Source: DAOTXS01 sp034433515 (lineage in GTDB: Bacteria; Chloroflexota; Anaerolineae; UBA4142). From it: a stretch of 64,000 nt of DNA. How positions within the stretch are numbered: position 1 is the stretch's first letter; each line of letters starts with the position of its first letter. The stretch lies in assembly GCA_034433515.1 (NCBI GenBank), contig DAOUAL010000004.1, positions 53,493 through 117,492 on the forward strand, read 5' to 3'. Both the position numbers and the translations under genes were made by a program. The notes under the pieces were generated by a model. The model did no database searches and was not told the origin of the DNA. It saw nothing but the letters and a program-made list of their open reading frames with translations. Shown piece by piece: positions 24,501 through 32,887 of the stretch.

Positions 24501-26529
24501 GCCCGACGAATTCGAATCTTTGGGCGCGGATCCTTTCGAAGGGATGAAGGATTCCAATGCCGCCAAACCCGGTTCGGGGTTCTCCCTCCTCAAACGTCCT
24601 CAACTGGATTCGTTGGGTGACGATCCGTTCAAGACAATGGCCAAAGCGGCGCAGGATGACCGAGTGCCGTCTCGGTCTCCTTTTGCCGAATCCCATGAAC
24701 GCCTGACGTATCCTGACGAATCGAGCGAGGAACGTGAGCAGATTTCCAACCTCGATCACCTTTTGGCACGCTTTCCCAATTTGGAAATTATTTTCTGGAT
24801 TCTTGCCAGCGCGCTGGCGTTCATCGCTTTTTTGTTTTTCGTTCCGACCTTCTTGGGGACAGTCGCTACGCCCACCCCCATTGTGGCGCGAGCCACCCTC
24901 ACCCCACGCCCTACCTTGACCCCCATCGTGCGCGGAACGCCGGCGGCAAGCGCGCCAGCGGCTCAATCGCGCGTACCGGTCGTCATTCCACCCTTGCCCC
25001 CTCACGCTAAACTCTTCGAGTTCACCGCCGATCCGCGACGCACGGGCTGGTTACTTGCCACTGAAGAAGAACCACATTGGGGTGATCGCAACTTGCACGC
25101 TGGGGTGTACAAAGGACAGGTCTATCAATCTATCCTGACTTTTGAAGCCAGTGTATTGGCGCCGGGTTCTCAGATCATCTGGGCAGAGGTCGAACTCACC
25201 GGTTTGAACGGAGGCAATCTGACCCCTAATGGCCGTTGGTCGCTGAAACTATTTCCTGCGGATTGGTCGGCAAGTTGGGGGCTCGGTACCCAAATAGATT
25301 ATCGGCGCGTACTCACTGCTGAGATTGGCTCGGCGCTGGTTTCAGCCGATCTGGCGGAAGGTCAGGCAAATCATTTTGTATTCGATTCGACGCAACTGGC
25401 ACAAGTGCAAGACGCTTTGAATACAACGGGCCGCTTTGTCTTTCGTCTCGAAGGGGTGGTGTCCAGCAGCGATAGTTTGTTCACCTGGGATGCCGGCGAT
25501 CGCAATTTGCCCACCAGTCCACGACCGGTTTTGCGAATGGTTGCCATTCCCGGTCAATTTGTGATCGTTACACAAACCCCTACGCCGGAAAATGTGCTCA
25601 CCGCAGTGGCGGCTTTGGCCCAAGCCACGGCGTATGCCACGCGCTTTGGCACACCCACGCCCTTGCCTCGCCAATATGCCACCGCATTACCGTTGGTTGC
25701 CGTTCCGCCGGTGCCAACACCCGCCAATGTGGAAACCGCCACCGCGCGCGCGGCGTTTGCGACGGCTGTCGCGATGACGACCGGGACTTTTACTCCCACG
25801 CCATCCAATTGGGCCACCTATACCCCAACCCCAGCGATTGTGGCGCCCACCTTGGGGCCCACCCCAACCCCCACCATCGTGCTTTCACGGTTGGATCTCA
25901 TCAAGACCCCCTTCCCCAGCGAGTTGGGTCTGTACGGGAAAATCTTGTTCGTGAGCAATCGCGACGTGAACCGCGATTCGCCGATCTGGGTGATGGCAGC
26001 AAACGGTGAGGTGATTGGCAGACTGACCGGGACCGCCTACTATCAATTAGCAGAGACGTACGATTTGTTTTCGCCCGACAAGTTGTTCCAAGTGGATGTA
26101 GGGCGAGATGCTCAAGGGCGTTGGCAAATCATGATTCTGGATGTTGCCAAAGGAATCCTTTCGCCTCTGGTTACCGAAGAACCGCGCGCCTTAGGACAAG
26201 GTGCGTATCATCCTGCGTGGGCGCCCACCGGCGATCGCATCGCCTTTGTATCCGAACGGTCAGGTAGTCCGGAAATCTATGTGTACAACCTCAAGACCAA
26301 GGTTACCACGCGGCTGACGTTCACGCCGGTGGATCCGCAACGCGGTTATCCACCTTACAACAAACATCCTTCGTGGTCGCCGGATGGCAACCAAATCGTC
26401 TTTTTCTCCGATCGCGATACCTGGCCCCCCCGCGATCAACTTTGGATTATGAATGCGGATGGCGGTGGCGTACGCAACCTGAGCCCCAGTCCCTTTAGTG
26501 ACTCGAATCCGGTTTGGATCAAGCGCTAG
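24493..26529 (+). CDS. Membrane-anchored protein with DNRLRE-like domain and PD40 beta-propeller
   Basis: 678 residues. A cytoplasmic N-terminus of about 95 residues contains two DPF repeats (GADPFEGMKD; GDDPFKTMAK). One membrane helix (FWILASALAFIAFLFFVPTF) follows, then a Thr/Pro linker and a jelly-roll domain of the DNRLRE/CBM96 kind (about 170-345: GVYKGQVYQSILTFE). A second long Pro/Thr/Ala linker leads to at least three PD40 (TolB-like) blades, including PAWAPTGDRIAFVSER and HPSWSPDGNQIVFFSDR. The start overlaps the ParA-like gene by 8 bp. The DPF repeats facing the cytoplasm are plausible ParA contacts; this is inference. Confidence 0.78.
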   Translation: MAKPDEFESLGADPFEGMKDSNAAKPGSGFSLLKRPQLDSLGDDPFKTMAKAAQDDRVPSRSPFAESHERLTYPDESSEEREQISNLDHLLARFPNLEIIFWILASALAFIAFLFFVPTFLGTVATPTPIVARATLTPRPTLTPIVRGTPAASAPAAQSRVPVVIPPLPPHAKLFEFTADPRRTGWLLATEEEPHWGDRNLHAGVYKGQVYQSILTFEASVLAPGSQIIWAEVELTGLNGGNLTPNGRWSLKLFPADWSASWGLGTQIDYRRVLTAEIGSALVSADLAEGQANHFVFDSTQLAQVQDALNTTGRFVFRLEGVVSSSDSLFTWDAGDRNLPTSPRPVLRMVAIPGQFVIVTQTPTPENVLTAVAALAQATAYATRFGTPTPLPRQYATALPLVAVPPVPTPANVETATARAAFATAVAMTTGTFTPTPSNWATYTPTPAIVAPTLGPTPTPTIVLSRLDLIKTPFPSELGLYGKILFVSNRDVNRDSPIWVMAANGEVIGRLTGTAYYQLAETYDLFSPDKLFQVDVGRDAQGRWQIMILDVAKGILSPLVTEEPRALGQGAYHPAWAPTGDRIAFVSERSGSPEIYVYNLKTKVTTRLTFTPVDPQRGYPPYNKHPSWSPDGNQIVFFSDRDTWPPRDQLWIMNADGGGVRNLSPSPFSDSNPVWIKR

Positions 26530-26542
26530 TCTTGCAGATCGA

Positions 26543-26579
26543 ACAGGCGAGGTCAATCACAACCTCGCCTGTTTTTTTT
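26543..26579 (+). terminator. Terminator after the PD40 membrane protein
   Basis: Stem ACAGGCGAGGT (26543-26553) / ACCTCGCCTGT (26562-26572) followed by eight T. Confidence 0.9.
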
Positions 26580-26703
26580 GTTTCTACATCAAACACCCCA
26601 TATCGGAATGGGGTCTGTGCGACATAGCAAAATACGTTGCCCAACGGATGGCGAATGAGGGAGCAATAATGCTATAAGGAGCATGGTGTTGAGGAGGTGC
26701 AAA

Positions 26704-26784
26704 ATGTCAATCCTATGCTTGGTTCTCGTTTCGATGTTTGTTCTGATCGCGTTTAGTGGCTTGTGGCAATGGAACAAGGTCTAG
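26704..26784 (+). CDS. 26-residue single-pass membrane peptide
   Basis: MSILCLVLVSMFVLIAFSGLW followed by QWNKV and a stop: one hydrophobic helix with a short polar tail, behind a strong GAGGAGGTG ribosome site. This resembles the tiny subunits found in respiratory complexes (for example CydX-like peptides), but there is no sequence match I can name. It is the first gene of the electron-transfer cluster. The rest of 26580-26900 holds no other gene I can support. Confidence 0.5.
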   Translation: MSILCLVLVSMFVLIAFSGLWQWNKV

Positions 26785-26900
26785 CGAGTCTGCATACGTT
26801 ATGGGGTCTTGCTTTTATTCCAAGATACATTGATTAACGGATGGAAAATGTAGGGTGCCTAGGTGTATAAAACAAGTGGAGAAAGAAAGGGAGGTGCCCC

Positions 26901-27026
26901 ATGTTGTATGACATCTTGTTGGTTCTCACGATCTTTGGAACGCGTGTCGTTGTGCCCATCTTTGCAACGCTGTTGTTGGGCAGGTTGTTGGAACGTGCCT
27001 TGCGCCAAGGCGCTCGTCCCGCCTAA
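26901..27026 (+). CDS. 41-residue single-pass membrane protein with the RxxxP...GRLLER motif
   Basis: It starts behind AAGGGAGGTG. One membrane helix is followed by a basic tail. The pattern TRVVVPIFATLLLGRLLERAL matches the helix that opens the next gene and recurs in both NrfD proteins of the locus (R-x3-P-x6-8-G-x-W/L-L-E-R/K-x-L). It is probably an accessory membrane subunit of the same electron-transfer complex. Not a recognised family. Confidence 0.6.
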   Translation: MLYDILLVLTIFGTRVVVPIFATLLLGRLLERALRQGARPA

Positions 27027-27044
27027 GGCACATTGGGGGAGCCA

Positions 27045-27398
27045 ATGATTCCACAAGATTTGCTTGATGCTATCGCTGTGATCGTGATGTTCATTTTGCG
27101 TATTGGGATGCCGATTGCGTTGACGCTTGCGTTTGGGTATTGGCTAGAAAAGAAACTTGCCCCACGCGAACGAGAGCAAGAACTCCTCCCGCGACAACGC
27201 ATCGCTAAGGAGGATCCCAAGATCATTCAACTGCATTGCTGGGACGTCAAACGCTGTGACGCGACCCAGCGCGCCCAATGCGCTGCCTACCAGCATCCCG
27301 AATTGCCGTGTTGGCTTGCCCTGCAAGCCGAAGGGGCTCAAGTGCGTGAGGAATGTTTTACCTGCGCATTGTATAAACCACAAACCAAAGCCGCTTAG
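27045..27398 (+). CDS. Membrane protein with C-terminal two-CW-type cysteine domain
   Basis: 117 residues. The N-terminal helix (about 12-33) carries RIGMPIALTLAFGYWLEKKL, nearly the same as the start of the NrfD protein at 34768 (RIGLPIALMMTLGYWAQRKL). The soluble part has six cysteines in the order CW, C, C-AAY, CW, C-x2-C, resembling the CWxxxxC/CPAY/CW motif seen in sensory and redox proteins. It may bind a metal or form disulfides. It lies 27 bp ahead of the ferredoxin gene in one apparent operon. Confidence 0.65.
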   Translation: MIPQDLLDAIAVIVMFILRIGMPIALTLAFGYWLEKKLAPREREQELLPRQRIAKEDPKIIQLHCWDVKRCDATQRAQCAAYQHPELPCWLALQAEGAQVREECFTCALYKPQTKAA

Positions 27399-27425
27399 CA
27401 ATACATATTCTTTTTGGAGGCAACC

Positions 27426-28325
27426 ATGAAACTATCCCGACGTGATTTTCTGAAACTGTGCGGTGCCGGCGCCGCTATGCTGGGCATTGGTGCAACGACC
27501 GCCCCGCCCGATTTAGGCAAACTTGCGCGCGATGTTCCGATCGCCAAAAATGTTGGCGGTATCTTGATTGATACGACGCGTTGCGTGGGATGCAAGAGTT
27601 GTCAGATGGCCTGCAAAGTTGCCAATGGCCTTCCTACCAACGATCGCCCGGTCGCACTCTCCCCCACCACCTTGACGATTGTAGATTTTCGCAACATCTC
27701 GACCAAGGTGGATCAGCCAGAGATCCAGCCGGTCAAACGGCAATGTATGCACTGCCAGGATGCGGCGTGCGTCTCGGTGTGTCCGGTCGGTGCGCTGTAC
27801 AAGACGGAAAAGGGATTTGTTGCCTACGATGCTGACAAATGTATCGGTTGTCGCTATTGTATGGTGGCGTGTCCTTTCGGTGTGCCCAAGTATGATTGGG
27901 ATTCTCCCAATCCCAAGATCAACAAGTGCGCTCTCGGTTGTATGGCGAACGGTCAACGCAACACGCCTGCCTGTGTGCAAGCATGTCCGCAAAAAGCGCT
28001 GTACTATGGCGATCGCCAGGAATTGTTGACCATTGCGCGTTCGCAGATCGCCAACAATCCCGGCAAGTATCTCAACCACATTTACGGTGCCAACGAACTG
28101 GGCGGAACCGGTGTAATGTACCTTGCCAAGACGCCCTTTGATCAATTGGGTTTTCGCACCGATTTGCCGAACGAACCGTTGCCCAATCTGACCTGGGCGG
28201 CGCAAGAGAAAATCCCGGCGGTGCTGGCAAGCGTGTTTGCTCTGCTGAGCGGGATTGCATGGTGGACCCATCGCACCGAAGCCCGAAAGATGGCAGAGGT
28301 GCCGGTGGAAGCACAACACGATTAA
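27426..28325 (+). CDS. Tat-exported, membrane-anchored 4x[4Fe-4S] ferredoxin (HybA/DmsB-like), module 1
   Basis: 299 residues. The twin-arginine signal SRRDFLKLCGAGAAMLG is at the N-terminus. Sixteen cluster cysteines fall into four groups: CVGCKSCQMAC, CMHCQDAACVSVCP, CIGCRYCMVACP, and CALGC paired with CVQACP. A single C-terminal membrane helix (about 265-285) anchors it on the outer face. HybA-type proteins pass electrons between a periplasmic catalytic subunit and a NrfD/HybB quinone-binding protein. The NrfD partner is next, but no catalytic subunit is in the window. ATG 27426 follows TTGGAGG. Confidence 0.92.
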   Translation: MKLSRRDFLKLCGAGAAMLGIGATTAPPDLGKLARDVPIAKNVGGILIDTTRCVGCKSCQMACKVANGLPTNDRPVALSPTTLTIVDFRNISTKVDQPEIQPVKRQCMHCQDAACVSVCPVGALYKTEKGFVAYDADKCIGCRYCMVACPFGVPKYDWDSPNPKINKCALGCMANGQRNTPACVQACPQKALYYGDRQELLTIARSQIANNPGKYLNHIYGANELGGTGVMYLAKTPFDQLGFRTDLPNEPLPNLTWAAQEKIPAVLASVFALLSGIAWWTHRTEARKMAEVPVEAQHD

Positions 28326-28355
28326 CGCAAGCAAAACTATTTAGGAGAGATAACC

Positions 28356-29909
28356 ATGTCACCTACCCTTCAAACCTTACTGATTGCGTTCGTTGGTCTC
28401 GTGATCGTCGTTGCGCCGTTTGTGTTCATCTTTGGCGTGCTCTACCCGCTCAAACGACGGCTGGAACCGGAAGAACAACCGTCGCGTGTCAAACTACCTT
28501 TCAATGCTCATCCCATTGCGGTGTTTGCCGTTGCGCTGGTTGTTGTGGCGGCAATAGGCATCGTGCTTTACACGCTGATCACCAATCAATTTGTTGACTT
28601 GCTAATCCTCTTTCGCGATGTGATTACGTTAGCGTACTTGTTCTTGCTGCGCATTGTCGCTCCGCTCGTCGTGTTGTACTTGGGCGGCCGCTGGTTGGAA
28701 CGCAAGTTGCACCCAGCGACCACCGAGAGCGAGAGCCGTTTGGCCGAGCGCATGCCGGTTTTGCAAAAGGTCAAGATGCCTGTGCTCACCTCGCGCGGTT
28801 TGTTGGCGATTCTCTTCTTGGCAATCTTATGGATGGCTGCCATTGGCATTGCGATCTCGCGGTTTTTGTTTGGCTTGTCCTATGTGACGAACCTGACCGA
28901 CGAATTTCCGTGGGGACTGTGGATCGGCTTTGATGTGATGAGCGGCGTGGCGCTTGCTGCCGGCGGCTTTGTCATTGCCGGGACAGTGCACGTGTTCAAC
29001 ATCAAACGATTTCACCCGATTGTCCGCCCCGCCATTTTGACCGCGTTGCTCGGCTACTTGCTTGTCATCGTTGGCTTGTTGTTCGATCTGGGGCGTTGGT
29101 ACAACATATGGCACCCTATCTTTTTCTGGAACCTTCACTCGCCCATGTTCGAAGTGGCCTGGTGCGTAATGCTCTACACGACGGTTTTAATGTTCGAGTT
29201 CAGTCCGGTGGTCTTTGAAAAACTGCGTTGGCAACGTGCACTCAAATTCATGCGTGCCATCACCATCCCGCTCGTCATTCTAGGAATGTGTCTCTCCACA
29301 TTACACCAATCCTCGCTGGGAGCGTTGCTCTTGATCGCGCCGGAGAAAATCAATCCGCTATGGTATTCGGCGTGGATTCCCGTGTTCTTCTTCCTCAGCG
29401 CCGTCGGCGTTGGGTTAGGCATGACGATTGTCGAAGCCAACCTGTCCGCGCGCGCACTGCATCGTAAATTGGAAACAGACCTGCTCGCCGATTTGGGCAA
29501 GGCGGCCTCGGTGGTCGTGGCGATCTATTTGTTCGCTCGCTTTGCTGATCTCATCTATCGCGGCGTCATCGGCTATGCGTTCATGCCCGGCTTTCATGCC
29601 ACGATTTTCTGGATCGAGATTCTGTTGGGCTTTGCCACACCGATGGGCTTGATGGCGTTCAAGCGGTTCCGCGCCAAACCTAATCTCGTGTTCTTGGGCG
29701 GCGGGCTGATCGTCTTTGGGGTGGTGTTCAATCGGTTGAACTCGTCTCTCTTGGGAACCTGGCAATACGTCAACAGTGCAAAACCATACATCCCTTCGGT
29801 TGCCGAGTTGACCATTACCATTGCGCTCGTCAGCGCGGGGGTAGTGGCGTTCGGACTTGCCGCCAAGTTCTTGCCCTTGTTCCCTAACGAGGAACATGCT
29901 CACGCTTAG
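28356..29909 (+). CDS. NrfD/HybB-type quinone-interacting membrane protein, module 1
   Basis: 517 residues, ten or more membrane helices. The NrfD core includes DEFPWGLWIGFDVMSGVALA, FDLGRWYNIWHP, FEFSPVVFEKLRW and LSTLHQSSLGALLLIAP, the last a family hallmark near the quinone site. Compared with module 2 it has an N-terminal extension of about 85 residues with two more helices. The shared motif RIVAPLVVLYLGGRWLERKL then sits at 99-118. Translated 31 bp after the ferredoxin gene from an AGGAGA site. It would take electrons from quinol to the ferredoxin, or the reverse. Confidence 0.9.
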   Translation: MSPTLQTLLIAFVGLVIVVAPFVFIFGVLYPLKRRLEPEEQPSRVKLPFNAHPIAVFAVALVVVAAIGIVLYTLITNQFVDLLILFRDVITLAYLFLLRIVAPLVVLYLGGRWLERKLHPATTESESRLAERMPVLQKVKMPVLTSRGLLAILFLAILWMAAIGIAISRFLFGLSYVTNLTDEFPWGLWIGFDVMSGVALAAGGFVIAGTVHVFNIKRFHPIVRPAILTALLGYLLVIVGLLFDLGRWYNIWHPIFFWNLHSPMFEVAWCVMLYTTVLMFEFSPVVFEKLRWQRALKFMRAITIPLVILGMCLSTLHQSSLGALLLIAPEKINPLWYSAWIPVFFFLSAVGVGLGMTIVEANLSARALHRKLETDLLADLGKAASVVVAIYLFARFADLIYRGVIGYAFMPGFHATIFWIEILLGFATPMGLMAFKRFRAKPNLVFLGGGLIVFGVVFNRLNSSLLGTWQYVNSAKPYIPSVAELTITIALVSAGVVAFGLAAKFLPLFPNEEHAHA

Positions 29910-29948
29910 CGAGAAGAGCACCTATTCCGGTTGACCATTCCAGAGGAG

Positions 29949-29978
29949 TAGAGACGTTGGATTACAACGTCTCTATTT
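29949..29978 (+). terminator. Terminator / REP-type palindrome after NrfD module 1
   Basis: An 11-bp perfect stem, TAGAGACGTTG (29949-29959) / CAACGTCTCTA (29965-29975), loop GATTA, then TTT. The same GTAGAGACG...CGTCTCTAC family occurs at 45565, so this may be a dispersed repeat acting as terminator. Confidence 0.7.
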
Positions 29979-30027
29979 CCCGTTTGTAAGAACCATGGGA
30001 TCCTGAACTTGAGTGTAAAAAGAGAAG

Positions 30028-31923
30028 ATGGAAAACATCCGGCGTTTGTTTTGGCACAAATTGATTCATTCGATTCGAAATGTGGGCTTGAGTACCCAGA
30101 TGGCATTATTGGTCATCGTGGGTACGGTAACGATGATCAGCGTGTTTGCCTATTTGGGTACCGGGGCACTTAGCGAAAGCACGCAACGCAATCTCCAAGA
30201 GCGTGTGCTTTTAGCGCAAATGACTGCCAGTTATATGGATGCCTTGCTCCAAAATATCGAGAACGCCTTGACTGAAACTGCCAGCGAATCCTATTGGACT
30301 GAACCGCAACGTCTCGATTACGCGATGGAGCAAGCCTATCGGCGTCTTTCGTTCTTTGCCTCACGCGTGTTGTTGGTGGATGGGCAGGGTCGGATGATTG
30401 CTTCAAAACCAATCCTGCTGGGTGAACTCTCGTTGGCGGATGCACCACCCGTGCTTGCTGCGTTGGATGGCAAATCGTTTGCTGTTTCGCACATCGTCCA
30501 AACCTATCCTGCTCTAGGTCCGAGTATCTTTGCGGCAACCCCCATTCGCGATGCATCCGGCAAAGTGATTTACGCGCTCGTGATCACCCTGACTTTTAAC
30601 AATACCAACGCGCGCGCCTTTGCGCGTCCCATCGGTTTGGGCGAGAGCGGTTATATGGACTTGGTGGCGATGGATGGTCAGATTCTTGCCAGCACACGGC
30701 CCAGCCGGGTGAACCAGCAAAGCGATCACGAAGAGAGTCTGATGAGTATGATTCGTGATCATCGTCAGACAGTCTCGGCTTGCCACGATTGTCATACGCC
30801 GATTGCAGAAGGGGTGCCGCAAGCCGAAGTCCTCGCGTTTGCGCCGCTTGACCGCGCGTTGTGGGGTGTCACCATTCATCAAAGTGAAGCCGAAGTTTTT
30901 GCGCCGACCCGGCTTTTGCAGAGCCGCATCTTTGCGTTGATGACGGTGATGCTCACCGGCGCATTGACGCTGGTTTATCTCGCGACGCGGAGCGTGATCG
31001 TGCCCGTGCAAGAATTGACGGTTGCCACGCGCCGCATTGCGGAAGGTGATTTGGATTCACCGATCGAAGCCTCGGCGCAGGGCGAAGTGGGAGTGCTGGC
31101 ACGCGCCTTTGATGAGATGCGTGTGCGTCTCAAGCAATCCACGGAAGAGATTCAGGCGCTGAATCGCGATCTGGACGCGCGGGTGCAAGAACGCACGACG
31201 CAATATGAGGCGGCGGCACGCGAGAATGCACGGCTGTACGCCGAGTTGCAACGCAAGGAACAGATGAAGGGTGAACTCCTCCATCGCATTATTTCCGCGC
31301 AAGAAGATGAACGCAAACGGATTGCGCGTGAATTGCATGATGAAACGAGCCAAAGTCTGAGCGCGTTTATGGTGGGCTTGCAAACGGTGCAGATGGCCTT
31401 GCACCACGATCCGCAAAAAGCCAGCCAGCATCTCAAAAGTTGTGAAACCATCGCCGAATCCTTGTTGCAGAACATCCATCGGCTCATTGCCGATCTGCGT
31501 CCCAGTTTGCTCGATGATCTGGGTTTGGTGCCTGCCATTGCTTGGTATGGCGAGCAACGTTTGCATCCGCTGGGCATCCAGTTTCATATGGATCAAGAGG
31601 GCGTTACCGAACGGCTCCAACCAGCGTTGGAAACTGCCTTCTTTCGCATCGTTCAAGAAGCCATTACCAACACCACCCGTTATGCGCGCGCGTCGAATGT
31701 CTGGGTCAAGTTAATGCGCCAAGATGGTTTGGTGGTATTGCGCGTGGCGGATGATGGACAGGGTTTTGATCCTCAGGTGTTGCAACGCGCCAATTCCCAA
31801 GGGCAAGGATTAGGATTGCGCGGGATGCAAGAACGTGCTAGCATCTTGGGCGGCGAGTTTGAGTTGCAAACCGCTCCGGGTAAAGGCACGGTTATTACCG
31901 TGCGGGTGCCGCTTGCCGGCTAG
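30028..31923 (+). CDS. NarX-type sensor histidine kinase with a CxxCH heme motif
   Basis: 631 residues. Membrane helices at 24-44 and 300-320 bracket a cache-like extracytoplasmic sensor. Near its end the sensor has CHDCH at 252-256, a CxxCH motif for covalent c-type heme. HAMP lies at about 322-372, followed by a coiled coil. The HisKA_3 site His437 sits in ERKRIARELHDET, and the HATPase has N-box EAITNTTRYA, then DDGQGF and GQGLGLRGM. The window contains no cytochrome c maturation genes. The partner regulator is 11 bp downstream. It probably senses redox state, oxygen, NO or an electron acceptor and controls the NrfD modules; the signal is inferred. Confidence 0.88.
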   Translation: MENIRRLFWHKLIHSIRNVGLSTQMALLVIVGTVTMISVFAYLGTGALSESTQRNLQERVLLAQMTASYMDALLQNIENALTETASESYWTEPQRLDYAMEQAYRRLSFFASRVLLVDGQGRMIASKPILLGELSLADAPPVLAALDGKSFAVSHIVQTYPALGPSIFAATPIRDASGKVIYALVITLTFNNTNARAFARPIGLGESGYMDLVAMDGQILASTRPSRVNQQSDHEESLMSMIRDHRQTVSACHDCHTPIAEGVPQAEVLAFAPLDRALWGVTIHQSEAEVFAPTRLLQSRIFALMTVMLTGALTLVYLATRSVIVPVQELTVATRRIAEGDLDSPIEASAQGEVGVLARAFDEMRVRLKQSTEEIQALNRDLDARVQERTTQYEAAARENARLYAELQRKEQMKGELLHRIISAQEDERKRIARELHDETSQSLSAFMVGLQTVQMALHHDPQKASQHLKSCETIAESLLQNIHRLIADLRPSLLDDLGLVPAIAWYGEQRLHPLGIQFHMDQEGVTERLQPALETAFFRIVQEAITNTTRYARASNVWVKLMRQDGLVVLRVADDGQGFDPQVLQRANSQGQGLGLRGMQERASILGGEFELQTAPGKGTVITVRVPLAG

Positions 31924-31934
31924 AGGGGTGTGCT

Positions 31935-32579
31935 ATGGCAAAGATTCGTGTGTTGATTGTGGATGATCACGCGATCCTGCGGGAAGGTCTGCGCGCGTTG
32001 TTGAATTATTACGATGATGTTGAAATCGTGGGCGAAGCGCAAGATGGTGCCGAAGGCATCGAAAAAGTCAAAACGCTCTCCCCGGATGTTGTATTGATGG
32101 ATATTGCGATGCCGGGCATGAATGGCTTGGAAGCAACTCGGCTCATCCGCGAAACATATCCCCAAACCAATGTATTGGTCCTGACCCAACACGAGGATCG
32201 GCAATATGTGTTGCCCTTGTTACAAGCCGGTGCGTCCGGCTTTATGACCAAACGTGCGTTAGGTACAGAATTGATTCATGCGTTGCGCACCGTTGCCAAA
32301 GGGGAAACATATCTCCATCCCGCCGCCGCGGCCACTGTGGTGCAAGAACTCCGGCATCAAGGTGAATCCATTGCCGATTCGCCCGAATCTATCACCCCGC
32401 GCGAGTTGGAAATTTTGCAACACATCGTGGCGGGCGAAACGAACGCCCAAATTGCCAATGCGCTTTCCATCAGCGTCAAGACTGTCGAATGGCATCGCGC
32501 GAACTTGATGAGCAAATTAGACGCCCACACCGTGGCTGACTTGGTGCGCTATGCGATCGAACACGGCTTGGTGAGTTAG
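31935..32579 (+). CDS. NarL/LuxR-type response regulator, partner of the heme sensor
   Basis: 214 residues. Receiver domain: acidic pocket VDDH at residues 9-12, phosphoacceptor Asp56 in VLMDIAMP, and the conserved Thr/Lys pair in VLTQHEDRQ and MTKRAL. The C-terminal LuxR-type helix-turn-helix begins ITPRELEILQHIVAGETN and has the recognition helix SVKTVEWHRANLMSKL. It begins MAKIRVLIVDDH, the same opening as the second regulator at 38334. Confidence 0.93.
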   Translation: MAKIRVLIVDDHAILREGLRALLNYYDDVEIVGEAQDGAEGIEKVKTLSPDVVLMDIAMPGMNGLEATRLIRETYPQTNVLVLTQHEDRQYVLPLLQAGASGFMTKRALGTELIHALRTVAKGETYLHPAAAATVVQELRHQGESIADSPESITPRELEILQHIVAGETNAQIANALSISVKTVEWHRANLMSKLDAHTVADLVRYAIEHGLVS

Positions 32580-32603
32580 CCACCCCACCTTACGTGAGTA
32601 AGC

Positions 32604-32641
32604 AGACTCCCGGTTTCTCAAGAGACCGGGAGTCTTTTTTT
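32604..32641 (+). terminator. Terminator after the first two-component pair
   Basis: An 11-bp perfect stem, AGACTCCCGGT (32604-32614) / ACCGGGAGTCT (32625-32635), then seven T. Confidence 0.9.
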
Positions 32642-32818
32642 GCCAAGACGAGACCGGGGGAATCCCAGGACATTCCCTAGTTCGGGACCAAGTGAGACGG
32701 GGACAAGATACCAAAGTAACCTTGGGACAAGCGCGCCAAGGTCTCTCTTGGATATCCCCCTTGCTTCCCCCGCGACAAAACCGAGTGATTGCCCAATCGA
32801 AAACCGGGACAAGACCTG

Positions 32819-32847
32819 TTCAAATCAAGGCATACACCTCTTATACT
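32819..32847 (+). promoter_or_regulatory. Probable promoter of the PD40 protein and NrfD module 2
   Basis: TTCAAA (32819-32824), 17-bp spacer, TATACT (32842-32847). The preceding gene-free stretch (32642-32818) repeats the word GGGACAAG several times, but I see no gene in it. Confidence 0.45.
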
Positions 32848-32887
32848 CGATGTAGAGAATGCGCGAGAGCATAAAGATGAGGTGGGT

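Noticed and set aside
29949..29975. Operator or attenuation site for the heme-sensor kinase
   Set aside because: The palindrome belongs to a dispersed GTAGAGACG family and is followed by T residues, so a terminator/REP role is enough.
32642..32818. Possible gene in the GGGACAAG-rich spacer
   Set aside because: No frame with a ribosome site or recognisable protein; only repeated short words.
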